From: Planctomycetales bacterium
GTDB taxonomy: Bacteria; Planctomycetota; Phycisphaerae; SM23-33
Reading direction: 5' to 3'
Length of the DNA stretch: 7,869 nt
NCBI GenBank assembly: GCA_030631085.1
Contig: DAOVLV010000070.1
Location: 1-7,869 of the forward strand
The notes beneath the pieces are model-generated. The model was not told the DNA's origin, did no database searches, and saw only the letters and a program-made list of their open reading frames with translations. Shown piece after piece: positions 1-6,511 of this stretch. The first letter of the stretch is position 1, and every line of letters begins with the position of its first letter. A program made the position numbers and the translations under genes.

Positions 1-90
1 CGCCTGGTACGCTTCGGCGAAGAATTGCACAAACCGACCGAAAAGGAAGAACCCGCTCCAAGAGTAGAGGCGGTTCCGGTAACGTCGTAG
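1..90 (+). CDS. 3' end of an unidentified protein (partial)
   Basis: Frame 1 is open from the first base to a TAG at 88-90 and gives the last 29 residues of a protein that begins outside the window. The visible part starts RLVRFGEELHKP and then becomes a Glu/Pro/Val-rich tail, which looks like a flexible C-terminus; no domain can be recognised. Codon choice resembles that of the other genes here, which favours real coding. The stop codon is the first triplet of the repeat element at 88-188. The gene converges on the minus-strand permease. The opposite strand is also open over this short stretch, so the call is moderate and the function unknown. Confidence 0.55.
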   Translation, partial: RLVRFGEELHKPTEKEEPAPRVEAVPVTS

Positions 91-188
91 TAATTGGTAA
101 TTCGTAATTCGTAATTGGTAATTAGTAATTGGTCAAAAAATACCTGATACCCAGTTACGATTTACGATTTACGAATTACCAATTACTA
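88..188. repeat. Palindromic heptamer-repeat element, copy 1
   Basis: Six tandem heptamers of the form TAATTNG (91-132) are followed by a unique core, CAAAAAATACCTGATACC (134-151), and then by five heptamers of the opposite sense, TTACGAN/ATTACNA (154-188). The outer 20 bases (88-107) are the exact reverse complement of 169-188, so the element can fold into a long AT-rich hairpin. It fills the whole gap between two convergent genes, and each end reads TAG outward, forming the stop codon of each gene. A bidirectional terminator role is possible from position, but there is no GC-rich stem with a T-run. Positions 111-160 are perfectly inverted relative to 4112-4161. Confidence 0.9.
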
Positions 189-1562
189 CCTGTGGAGAAT
201 GTTAAAATGATGTCTGGTTCTGGGAAGCAACAGGATAATCGCCACGACGCCGGCGACGACAACGCCGGCCAGTGCCGGTGTGGAGATATTGTCCGACGAG
301 CGGAACCCCGCCGTTGCGACCAAAACCACAGCCAGACCTGCACAGACGAGCGCAAAATAATATGTCCACTTCACGCCCCGGCCAAACCATCCGGCGACCA
401 CCCATCCGGCGATTGCCGTTGCGATAAGTCCGGCGGCAGTGATAACCGCTGTTATCGAACCGAACCCGCCGGGCATGGTAAATGCGAACATTCCAACACC
501 AATTGCCACACCCCTTCCGGTCCACGCCAGGATCGACACCGGAAGCGGAGCAGCAGAAGCCGACGAACCGGTCTGACCGGTCAACTCCCGCCGCTGGAAC
601 AAAACCATGCCGATTGCCAGAATAGCGACGACGTGACATACGGCATAAGCGGCCGAAAGCCCAACGTAACCGATGGGGACGGGCTTGCCGGCAACGAGGG
701 CGTCCATGACGTAAAAGAACGTCAGGTTCGGAAACAACAGGTACGTCGCCTTCGCCGCGTAACTCTCGGCAGCGAATCGCCCGAAAAAGTAATGACTCGT
801 CGAACCGAGAAAAAAGAACCCGAAGCACACCAGCAGCGTCATAACCTGTCCCAGCCGCGTACTGGAAGCCACAGCCAACGCTACGAAAACCAGCACGGCA
901 AAGAGCATCAGCAGCATCGCCACCAGAATATCGGGCGATATGTCCTGGCCGAATGGAACGATCCTCCATCCATTTCCGACAAAGGCAATAATTCCCATTG
1001 CCAGCGAAAGAAGGATTACTCCGAACCCCACAGCCGACGATGCGAAGTTCCAACCAAAGAAATAATTGCAGAACAATGCGGCGGCAATCGTCAGGACGAA
1101 TGCCGAACATCCCAGAACGATAACGGGGAAGTCATAAGGATCGGAAGCGGTCGGCATCACCTTGTGGCGAACGGTCATCAGGAATACCAGCGAACAGAGG
1201 TAATACGCAATCACAATCGCCGCAGCCACACCGATAAACTTTCCGAGTACGACCGTCGGTCTGGAAACGGGTTTGGAAACAACGGTCAGGATGGTTTTGT
1301 CTTCGATTTCCCGGCTGAGGACGCCCGAAGCGCTGAAGGCGGCGAGAAGCAGCCCCGAAACCAGCAGCGTCGAGAGTCCAAGGTTGACCATCATCTGCTG
1401 ATCGGTTTTCTGGTAGTCGGCGATGCCCGTTCCCATAGTGTAAGTCGAAAGCGAGAGGTCCAGCACGATCACCATAAAGGTTACGAGAACCAGCACGCCA
1501 TAAACCGGTTGGCGAATGGCTTCGACGAACGCGTTTCGAGATATTGCAAGCAGTCGTATCAT
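186..1562 (-). CDS. ABC-2 type transporter permease
   Basis: The product is a 458-residue polytopic membrane protein, probably the membrane subunit of an ATP-driven transporter. The N-terminus (MIRLLAISRNAFVEAIRQPV) has the short cytosolic helix typical of ABC-2/NosY-like permeases. The conserved cytosolic segment follows at about residues 83-112, with SREIEDKT, then KPVSRPTVVLGKFIG. Hydrophobic segments lie near 20-38, 60-80, 104-130, 146-166, 172-198, 212-232, 237-260 and 296-322. A Ser/Ala/Pro linker (about 328-342) leads to roughly four more helices (350-447). I chose the ATG at 1562-1560: an upstream in-frame start at 1637 would add 25 residues translated from repeat DNA. No Shine-Dalgarno sequence precedes the chosen ATG, because heptamer repeats abut it. 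The TAG stop at 188-186 lies in the copy 1 repeat. No ATPase gene is adjacent on this strand; the ATPase at 6512-7717 is the only candidate partner in view. The substrate is unknown. Confidence 0.88.
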   Translation of the reverse strand: MIRLLAISRNAFVEAIRQPVYGVLVLVTFMVIVLDLSLSTYTMGTGIADYQKTDQQMMVNLGLSTLLVSGLLLAAFSASGVLSREIEDKTILTVVSKPVSRPTVVLGKFIGVAAAIVIAYYLCSLVFLMTVRHKVMPTASDPYDFPVIVLGCSAFVLTIAAALFCNYFFGWNFASSAVGFGVILLSLAMGIIAFVGNGWRIVPFGQDISPDILVAMLLMLFAVLVFVALAVASSTRLGQVMTLLVCFGFFFLGSTSHYFFGRFAAESYAAKATYLLFPNLTFFYVMDALVAGKPVPIGYVGLSAAYAVCHVVAILAIGMVLFQRRELTGQTGSSASAAPLPVSILAWTGRGVAIGVGMFAFTMPGGFGSITAVITAAGLIATAIAGWVVAGWFGRGVKWTYYFALVCAGLAVVLVATAGFRSSDNISTPALAGVVVAGVVAIILLLPRTRHHFNILHR

Positions 1563-1565
1563 TTT

Positions 1566-1600
1566 GATTGCGGATTGTGGATTGCGGATTGCGGATTGGT
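1566..1600. repeat. GATTGYG heptamer array, left arm
   Basis: Five tandem heptamers, GATTGCG, GATTGTG, GATTGCG, GATTGCG and GATTGGT, end three bases before the start codon of the minus-strand permease. They form an inverted pair with the array at 1732-1766. Aligned heptamer by heptamer, the arms differ mainly by C/T transitions, which would be tolerated as G-U pairs in RNA. The array replaces the usual ribosome-binding region of the permease. Confidence 0.88.
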
Positions 1601-1611
1601 AACCGGCAATC

Positions 1612-1632
1612 CCCACCTGACCGGCAGGCGGG
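1612..1632 (-). promoter_or_regulatory. GC-rich hairpin in the permease 5' leader region
   Basis: CCCACCTG (1612-1619) and CAGGCGGG (1625-1632) pair around a 5-base loop. On the plus strand one A-C mismatch interrupts the stem. On the minus strand that position becomes a G-U wobble, giving eight continuous pairs, so the hairpin is better formed in RNA of the permease orientation. It would sit about 50 bases before that gene's start codon. Similar CCTGCCGGCAGG-type palindromes are common dispersed repeats, so it could simply be a repeat. A regulatory role is inference only. Confidence 0.4.
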
Positions 1633-1731
1633 TACAATCTACAGTACGGGGTTGTTGCCCAAAAGGTTCATTCGTTTCCAGTAAATCGTTTCAATTACGG
1701 CGCATCTTTACGCAATGGCGGTATGTTAATA

Positions 1732-1766
1732 CACAATCCGCAATCCACAATCCACAATCCACAATT
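1732..1766. repeat. GATTGYG heptamer array, right arm (inverted)
   Basis: Five tandem heptamers, CACAATC, CGCAATC, CACAATC, CACAATC and CACAATT, form the reverse-complement counterpart of the 1566-1600 array. The array ends just before the ribosome-binding site of the HflK-like gene. Confidence 0.88.
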
Positions 1767-1771
1767 TTAAT

Positions 1772-1776
1772 AGGAG
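1772..1776 (+). promoter_or_regulatory. Ribosome-binding site of the large HflK-like gene
   Basis: AGGAG lies six bases before the ATG at 1783 and sits immediately outside the right heptamer array. It supports that start. The divergent permease, in contrast, has no comparable site. Confidence 0.8.
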
Positions 1777-1782
1777 AAGTTC

Positions 1783-4068
1783 ATGCAGGCAAGTAAGCGT
1801 GGGCAGAGAGTAGCGATTTTCGGGTTGGTGGTGCAGGTGGCGCTGGTGGCGCTGGCGGCGCTATTGTTGCAAGCGACCGGATCGCCGGCAGCGAAAGCGG
1901 TGCTTTGGCTGGTAATCCTTCCGTTGCCGCTGTGGGTGGTAACGCTGCTGATGTTCTATTGTCAATGGCTCGCGCGGCGTGAAGCCGACGAACTCCAGCA
2001 ACTCGCAGCCCGTCCGGGACAGGCGGAAAGCATCTTCCGCGACGAGGAGGGTGAAATTCATCCCGCCGCCAATCGCCTGAAATGGATGAGGCGATACCTT
2101 GCGCCGTCATTTACGCTGTTCTTCGCCGGATGTCATGCCATGGTCGGAATATATCTGCTGCGGTACATTAGCGGCATCGATATCGACATGCCGACCTTCA
2201 CGAAACCGGCGGCAATATTCTTCGCTGTCGGTGGAGCGTTCATGGCGTTCCTGTTCAGTCGATACGCTGTCGGTATGGCAGGGGCGCTTTCATGGCGAAT
2301 GCTTCGAGCGCCGGGGTCATACCTGTTCACAAATTCGCTGGTCATGGCCCTCCTGACGGCGGCATTGGCAGGGGAATACTACAAATGGCCCGTATTAAGC
2401 GTGGTGGTCGCGTATATCCTGTCCGTTTTCACGATTATCATCGGTGTTGAACTGGTGCTGAACTTCGTCCTGGACCTCTACCGCCCGCGACTACCCGACG
2501 GCGAGGACCGATACAGCTACGACAGCAGGCTCCTGAATCTTATCGCCAGCCCCGAAAGCATCGGGCACTCAATCGCCGAAGCCTTGAATTACCAATTCGG
2601 ATTCGAGGTCTCCGGTACGTGGTTTTATCGGCTGCTTCAGCGTTCGCTTGTTCCGCTGCTGCTGACCGGAGCGGTTATTGTCTGGCTGATGAGTTCTTTG
2701 ATAATCGTCGAGGAAGGTCATCAGTATGTCGTTCTGCACTGGGGCCAGCCGCAGCATGTGCTGAAACCCCGCCCTTATCCGTATCTCGTCTGCCCCTGGC
2801 CTATCGACATATCCCGAAAGTTCAATACCGGCGCTATTCACCAGATTACCGTCGGTGTCGGTGTGGAACGTGAAGAAAAACTCGTCAGGGGAAAGAGGGT
2901 TTACCTCTGGACGGAAGAACACGGCCAATGGACCGAACTGAACACACTGGTGGCCAAGAAACCCCGAAAACGCATAGTCGATAAAACTGGAAAGGAAGAA
3001 GTCCCCCCCGTTGACCTGATTAAATTTACCGTGGGCGTGTACTACCAGATCGAGGACGCCTACAAGTTTGGATATAACTTCACCGATGCGCCGAAACTGC
3101 TCGAAGCGGTCGCTTACCGTGAGATGATTAAATATGCAGCCTCGGCTACGCTCCTGGAAAAACTCCCCGACGACGAACAAGGACGGTCCCGCCCACAAGG
3201 AATATTGAGTTTCGGACGGAGAAAAGCGGTAGAGGACCTGCATAAGAATATCACAAATGCCGTTTCATCAGAAGATGGGCTTGATCTCGGCGTAAAGATC
3301 GTACGGGTGGAGATTCTCGGAAGTCATCCGCCCAAAGAAGCCGCCGGCGCTTTCCAGGACGTTATCGCCGCTGAACGCGAGCAGGACCGCCTGCGCTATG
3401 AGGCAGAAGCCGACGCCAACCAGATGCTCGCATTCGTCGCCGGCGAGGCTGAACAGGCGCTGACACTCTCGCAGGCAATTACCTTCAGCCGAACATTAAT
3501 AGGCTTGGAAAAGCATCGTCGTAGCGGCGACCATCTTGACAAAACCGTCAAAGAAGCCATCCGCAAAGCGACCGAAAATGCTAATGGTTTGGAAGATCAA
3601 ATAAAACTGGAGCGGAAACTAGGCAGGATTACACCCGGTAAAAAAACCGTGGCGCAGAAATTGCTGGAGCGGCAGGAGGCGTTTCTGAAAATCCTCGCGC
3701 ACATTCGGTCCAGGCCCGCGAACCTGGAAGTCTTTCTGGGCGAGAGGATTGTCATGGCCGAGAAGGAAGTCGCGGATCTTTTCAGGGAAGTCGAAGGCCA
3801 GGCCGCTGTAATTATCGCCAAAGCCCAGTCTTACAGATGGGAAAAAGAATTCGCCGAACGCGCCCGCGCCGAAACCTTCGACGCTCAATTGAGGTGCCTC
3901 AAGGCGGCGCCTCGCCTCTACAGGTTCGACAAACATCTGGACGCCATCGCCGAAGGAATAAAAGATCAACGCAAGTACATACTCGGCGTGGACCGGGAAA
4001 AAGTGGAAATATGGCTGAACATGGAAAAAGAGCAACAGGACATGAGCGATATACCACTGGGAAAATGA
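1783..4068 (+). CDS. hflK: HflK-like SPFH protein with N-terminal multi-helix membrane domain
   Basis: This 761-residue protein is a long relative of HflK, the SPFH/band-7 subunit that pairs with HflC to form a membrane cage and modulates FtsH in E. coli. An N-terminal domain has about six membrane segments (near residues 10-31, 37-60, 106-129, 142-164, 181-199 and 203-232). It is followed by the usual single SPFH anchor (about 289-309). The SPFH domain runs from about 310 to 525; YYQIEDAYKFGY at 420-431 matches the HflK core. The HflK hallmark appears as HPPKEAAGAFQDVIAAEREQ (515-534), then RLRYEAEADANQ (536-547). The terminal coiled region includes EGQAAVIIAKAQSY (671-684) and RLYRFDKHLDAIAEGI (711-726). 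Between these, about 548-670, lies a Lys/Glu-rich helical insertion absent from E. coli HflK (419 residues). The AGGAG at 1772 sets the start. It is first of the cluster and is followed by a repeat element and hflC. The family call is firm; an FtsH link is assumed from the family, and no ftsH is in view. Confidence 0.85.
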   Translation: MQASKRGQRVAIFGLVVQVALVALAALLLQATGSPAAKAVLWLVILPLPLWVVTLLMFYCQWLARREADELQQLAARPGQAESIFRDEEGEIHPAANRLKWMRRYLAPSFTLFFAGCHAMVGIYLLRYISGIDIDMPTFTKPAAIFFAVGGAFMAFLFSRYAVGMAGALSWRMLRAPGSYLFTNSLVMALLTAALAGEYYKWPVLSVVVAYILSVFTIIIGVELVLNFVLDLYRPRLPDGEDRYSYDSRLLNLIASPESIGHSIAEALNYQFGFEVSGTWFYRLLQRSLVPLLLTGAVIVWLMSSLIIVEEGHQYVVLHWGQPQHVLKPRPYPYLVCPWPIDISRKFNTGAIHQITVGVGVEREEKLVRGKRVYLWTEEHGQWTELNTLVAKKPRKRIVDKTGKEEVPPVDLIKFTVGVYYQIEDAYKFGYNFTDAPKLLEAVAYREMIKYAASATLLEKLPDDEQGRSRPQGILSFGRRKAVEDLHKNITNAVSSEDGLDLGVKIVRVEILGSHPPKEAAGAFQDVIAAEREQDRLRYEAEADANQMLAFVAGEAEQALTLSQAITFSRTLIGLEKHRRSGDHLDKTVKEAIRKATENANGLEDQIKLERKLGRITPGKKTVAQKLLERQEAFLKILAHIRSRPANLEVFLGERIVMAEKEVADLFREVEGQAAVIIAKAQSYRWEKEFAERARAETFDAQLRCLKAAPRLYRFDKHLDAIAEGIKDQRKYILGVDREKVEIWLNMEKEQQDMSDIPLGK

Positions 4069-4081
4069 TGAAAGAATGGTG

Positions 4082-4170
4082 ATTCGTAATTGGTAAATCG
4101 TAATTCGTAATTCGTAACTGGGTATCAGGTATTTTTTGACCAATTACTAATTACCAATTACTAATTACTA
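4082..4170. repeat. Palindromic heptamer-repeat element, copy 2 (inverted)
   Basis: Five heptamers of ATTCGTA/ATTGGTA type (4082-4116) are followed by the same unique core as copy 1, in reverse orientation (GGTATCAGGTATTTTTTG, 4121-4138), and then by AATTACN heptamers up to 4170. Positions 4112-4161 match the reverse complement of 111-160 over 50 bases without a difference, while the outer heptamers differ. The two arms pair less well than in copy 1, with about one mismatch per heptamer. The element fills most of the 120-bp gap between the HflK-like gene and hflC, and ends six bases before the hflC ribosome-binding site. Confidence 0.9.
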
Positions 4171-4175
4171 AAACT

Positions 4176-4181
4176 GAGGAG
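4176..4181 (+). promoter_or_regulatory. Ribosome-binding site deciding the hflC start
   Basis: GAGGAG is one base from the ATG at 4183 but seven bases from the ATG at 4189. The second ATG is therefore the likely start, giving the N-terminus MRKHGWIFF. Confidence 0.75.
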
Positions 4182-4188
4182 TATGATT

Positions 4189-5130
4189 ATGCGAAAACAT
4201 GGCTGGATCTTTTTTCTTCTGACGGTTGTTGTGGTGCTGATGTTGTTTTACACCGTTGCCTACACTGTCAGTTACAGGGAGACGACTATCGTTACGACCT
4301 TCGGCGATGCCGGCGATGCCATTTACGGTAAAGAGAACGCCGGGCTGCACTGGAAATGGCCTTGGCCCGTGCAGCGACTGGTGCGCTACGACGCCCGGAA
4401 ATTCGTCTTTGAAGACACTTACAATGAAATCCTCACCAACGACAAGCAGAATATTCTCGTATCTGTCTTCTGTGTGTGGAGGATCAAGGACGCCAACATT
4501 TTCATAGACACCTTCAAGGGCAGGACAAAGGAAAAGGACTGTGAGGAACGGCTCCGCACGCGCCTCCTGAACGCCAAGGGTAATGTTATATCCAGCCACC
4601 CGCTGGCGCACTTAATCAATACCGACTCCGGCGAGATGCAAATAACCGTCATCGAAAAGGAGATGCTCGACAAGATCAGTCAAAGCGCGATGACCGACTA
4701 TGGCGTCGAGATTGTTACGGTCGGCATTAAATCCCTGGGCCTGCCTCCAAACGTTACAAAAGAAGTGATCAAAAATATGCAGGCGGAACGCAAGACGCAG
4801 GCGGACGCATACAGGGCAAGCGGAAAGGCCGTCGCCGATACGATCCGCGAACGCGCAAAGACCGCCAGAGATCAAATACTCGCGTTCACCACCAACAAGG
4901 CTGAAGGCATCAAGGCTGAAGGCGATAAGGCAGCGGCGGAATACTATAAAAAATTCAGGGAAAATGAAGAGTTCGCGATGTTCCTGCGTGAAATGAAGTT
5001 CCTGGTCAATACGCTGAGGCAGAATTCGGAAATCGTCCTCGACGCGGGGATGCTCCGAGGCATCGGGTACTTCAAGGACGGCGCGCCGGACATCCCGGTA
5101 AAAAAGAACGACTCTAAAAAAGCGTGGTGA
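4189..5130 (+). CDS. hflC: HflC, SPFH membrane protein
   Basis: This 313-residue protein matches HflC in layout and is close to the usual length (334 in E. coli). A short basic N-terminus (MRKHGW) precedes one membrane anchor (about 7-27). The SPFH domain (about 28-200) contains TTIVTTFGD, the AGLHWKWPWP strand (51-60) and YDARKF. The HflC signature for entry to the coiled coil is visible as VGIKSLGLPPNVTKEVIKNM (178-197), then QAERKTQADAYRASGKAVAD (198-217). An Ala/Lys/Glu helix follows (218-255, with KAEGIKAEGDKAA), then the terminal segment EEFAMFLREMKFLVNTL (260-276). By the family model the anchor holds a periplasmic SPFH cage built with HflK. The coiled region aligns with E. coli HflC without the large insertion seen in both HflK-like neighbours. 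Starting at 4183 would add two residues but puts the ribosome-binding site too close. The next gene begins 10 bp downstream. Confidence 0.92.
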   Translation: MRKHGWIFFLLTVVVVLMLFYTVAYTVSYRETTIVTTFGDAGDAIYGKENAGLHWKWPWPVQRLVRYDARKFVFEDTYNEILTNDKQNILVSVFCVWRIKDANIFIDTFKGRTKEKDCEERLRTRLLNAKGNVISSHPLAHLINTDSGEMQITVIEKEMLDKISQSAMTDYGVEIVTVGIKSLGLPPNVTKEVIKNMQAERKTQADAYRASGKAVADTIRERAKTARDQILAFTTNKAEGIKAEGDKAAAEYYKKFRENEEFAMFLREMKFLVNTLRQNSEIVLDAGMLRGIGYFKDGAPDIPVKKNDSKKAW

Positions 5131-5140
5131 GAACGTGGAT

Positions 5141-6502
5141 ATGGAAGAAGAAAAAAAACAGAATGTTTCGGACCCCGCCGTTGGTGAACCGACGGACCTT
5201 GCCGGAAAATCCCTGGCCGACGCGCTCAGGCTGAGTTTCCGCCTGCTGTCGATCTTTATGGTTTTCGTGGTTGGGTTGTTCCTGCTGACGGGGCTGTCCG
5301 AAATCGAGTCCGGCGAGTGTGGAATAAGACTGCTTTTCGGGAAAATCCAGGGTGAAGGTATTGCCCGCGTCCTCGGGGAAGGGTTGGCATGGTCCCTTCC
5401 GGAACCCGTCGGTCAGGTCGAAAAAATCCCGACGGGAGAACAACAACTGGAAATCAAGGATTTCTGGCCCCACGCGACGGCCAGAGAAGCCCTGATACCG
5501 ATCAACGAACGTAAGGCGCCAAAAGAGGGAATTCGTCCGGGATGGGACGGCGCACTGCTCACTGGCGACCGCGCACTGGTCCATGTGAAATTCACCTGCT
5601 ACTACAGAATCGGATACAAGGACAACAAACTCGATTCCGAGTCTGTTATCGACCACGTTTCGGGCGTCATCGACCCTGACGAGATTGTCCGATCGGCAGT
5701 CTGCAACGCCGCGATCCGCGTCGCATCAACGCTAACGGTGGATTTGATACTCAAGGCAGGGAAGGTCGGCGACGAGAAGGGCGGCGATAAAAAGGACGAG
5801 GACGAGTTCGGCGAAGCCATTAGAAAAATCGGTCAACAACGTCTTGACGCGATGGAAAGCGGAATCTGGCTTTCTTCCGTAAAGACCGTGCCACCCATCC
5901 CGCCGCTCGCAGCCAGGGCGGCCTTCGAAGCCGTCAACACGGCACGACAGGAAAAAGACACGCTGATACATAATGCCGCGGGTGAGGCAATTACAATCCT
6001 CAGCGGAGCCGTAGGCGACATCTGGAAAGACCTCGTCGAAGACCCCACAGGGCGAACACGGAGCAAAAAAACCCCGCTGCTGAAACAATACGCCAAGGCA
6101 CGCGAAACCGGCGAACAGGCAAAAGCCGATAAACTGCTCGAAGAAATCAACCTGCTGGTTTCCGACAAGGCCAAAGGCCAAGCCTCGGAAATTATCGAGG
6201 ACGCCAGAAGATACAATGTCAGCATACGCCTCCACGTCAAGTCCAGGGCGAAAACATTTGAAGAACTGCTTCCTGAATTCAATGCCACACCAAAACTGAT
6301 GATCTCCCGGAAATGGGCGGACGCAAAAGAAGAAATACTCAGTTCCAAAACAATGCTGAAGTTCTATCTTACGCCGGGACAGAAGTTTGTCCTGAGACTC
6401 GGAAGGGACCCCGTGGCTGCAAGACGGAGAGACGCAGAACGACTGAAAATGCAACAGGGGCAGCAAAGAGAAAGCAAACCGGGCAAGAGACGCCCGCGAT
6501 GA
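5141..6502 (+). CDS. Second HflK-like SPFH protein
   Basis: This 453-residue protein has an acidic cytosolic N-terminus, one membrane anchor (about 30-52, in the HflK-like context SLADALRLSFRLLSIFMVF), and an SPFH domain (about 54-270). The HflK strand pair appears as ALLTGDRALVHVKFTCYYRI (138-157). The hallmark PPLAARAAFEAVNTARQEKD (254-273) is followed by HNAAGEA. An extra, mostly helical stretch (about 284-344) comes next, then KGQASEIIEDARRY (345-358), which aligns with E. coli HflK GQAQRILEEARAY, and FEELLPEFNATPKLMISRKW. The last 26 residues are strongly basic (RRRDAERLKMQQ through GKRRPR). It is a paralogue of the 761-residue protein but lacks its six-helix domain. The start is uncertain: a GTG at 5135 adds two residues; I prefer the ATG at 5141, nine bases after a GGTGAG. 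Next to hflC on both sides, it is probably part of the same oligomer. Confidence 0.87.
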   Translation: MEEEKKQNVSDPAVGEPTDLAGKSLADALRLSFRLLSIFMVFVVGLFLLTGLSEIESGECGIRLLFGKIQGEGIARVLGEGLAWSLPEPVGQVEKIPTGEQQLEIKDFWPHATAREALIPINERKAPKEGIRPGWDGALLTGDRALVHVKFTCYYRIGYKDNKLDSESVIDHVSGVIDPDEIVRSAVCNAAIRVASTLTVDLILKAGKVGDEKGGDKKDEDEFGEAIRKIGQQRLDAMESGIWLSSVKTVPPIPPLAARAAFEAVNTARQEKDTLIHNAAGEAITILSGAVGDIWKDLVEDPTGRTRSKKTPLLKQYAKARETGEQAKADKLLEEINLLVSDKAKGQASEIIEDARRYNVSIRLHVKSRAKTFEELLPEFNATPKLMISRKWADAKEEILSSKTMLKFYLTPGQKFVLRLGRDPVAARRRDAERLKMQQGQQRESKPGKRRPR

Positions 6503-6511
6503 GCAAACGCC

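Larger units (their letters stand above)
1566..1766. other. Repeat-bounded divergent intergenic region
   Basis: The divergent region between the permease and the HflK-like gene is bounded by two inverted heptamer arrays around a 131-bp core (1601-1731). This has the look of a non-coding miniature element, although no target-site duplication is evident. Both divergent genes must be transcribed from within or across it, because nothing else lies between their starts. I looked for sigma-70-like -35/-10 pairs in the core on both strands and found none that is convincing. The core also holds a GC-rich hairpin at 1612-1632. No coding region was recognised. Confidence 0.55.

Noticed and set aside
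88..188. CRISPR-like tandem repeats
   Set aside because: The unit is only 7 bp, tandem without spacers, and arranged palindromically.
88..188. Intrinsic terminator between the convergent genes
   Set aside because: A long hairpin can form, but it is AT-rich and lacks a flanking T-run, so it is not called as a terminator; a termination role remains possible.
1601..1731. Sigma-70 promoters for the two divergent genes
   Set aside because: Weak -10-like words (such as TATGTT at 1722) have no -35 partner at proper spacing; none was strong enough to list.
129..1796. 555-codon plus-strand open frame opposite the permease
   Set aside because: It is the antisense of a clear membrane protein. The translation is rich in Arg, Gln, His and Asn with no recognisable domain, and it starts inside and reads through repeat DNA.
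3619..4143. Minus-strand open frame whose first residues (MVKKYLIPSYE) match the start of the frame at 129
   Set aside because: The shared N-terminus is just the translated core of the two inverted repeat copies; the rest is antisense to the HflK-like gene.
4302..4319. Tandem GGCGATGCC duplication near the hflC 5' end
   Set aside because: A two-unit, in-frame DAGDA repeat within a loop; too short to be meaningful.
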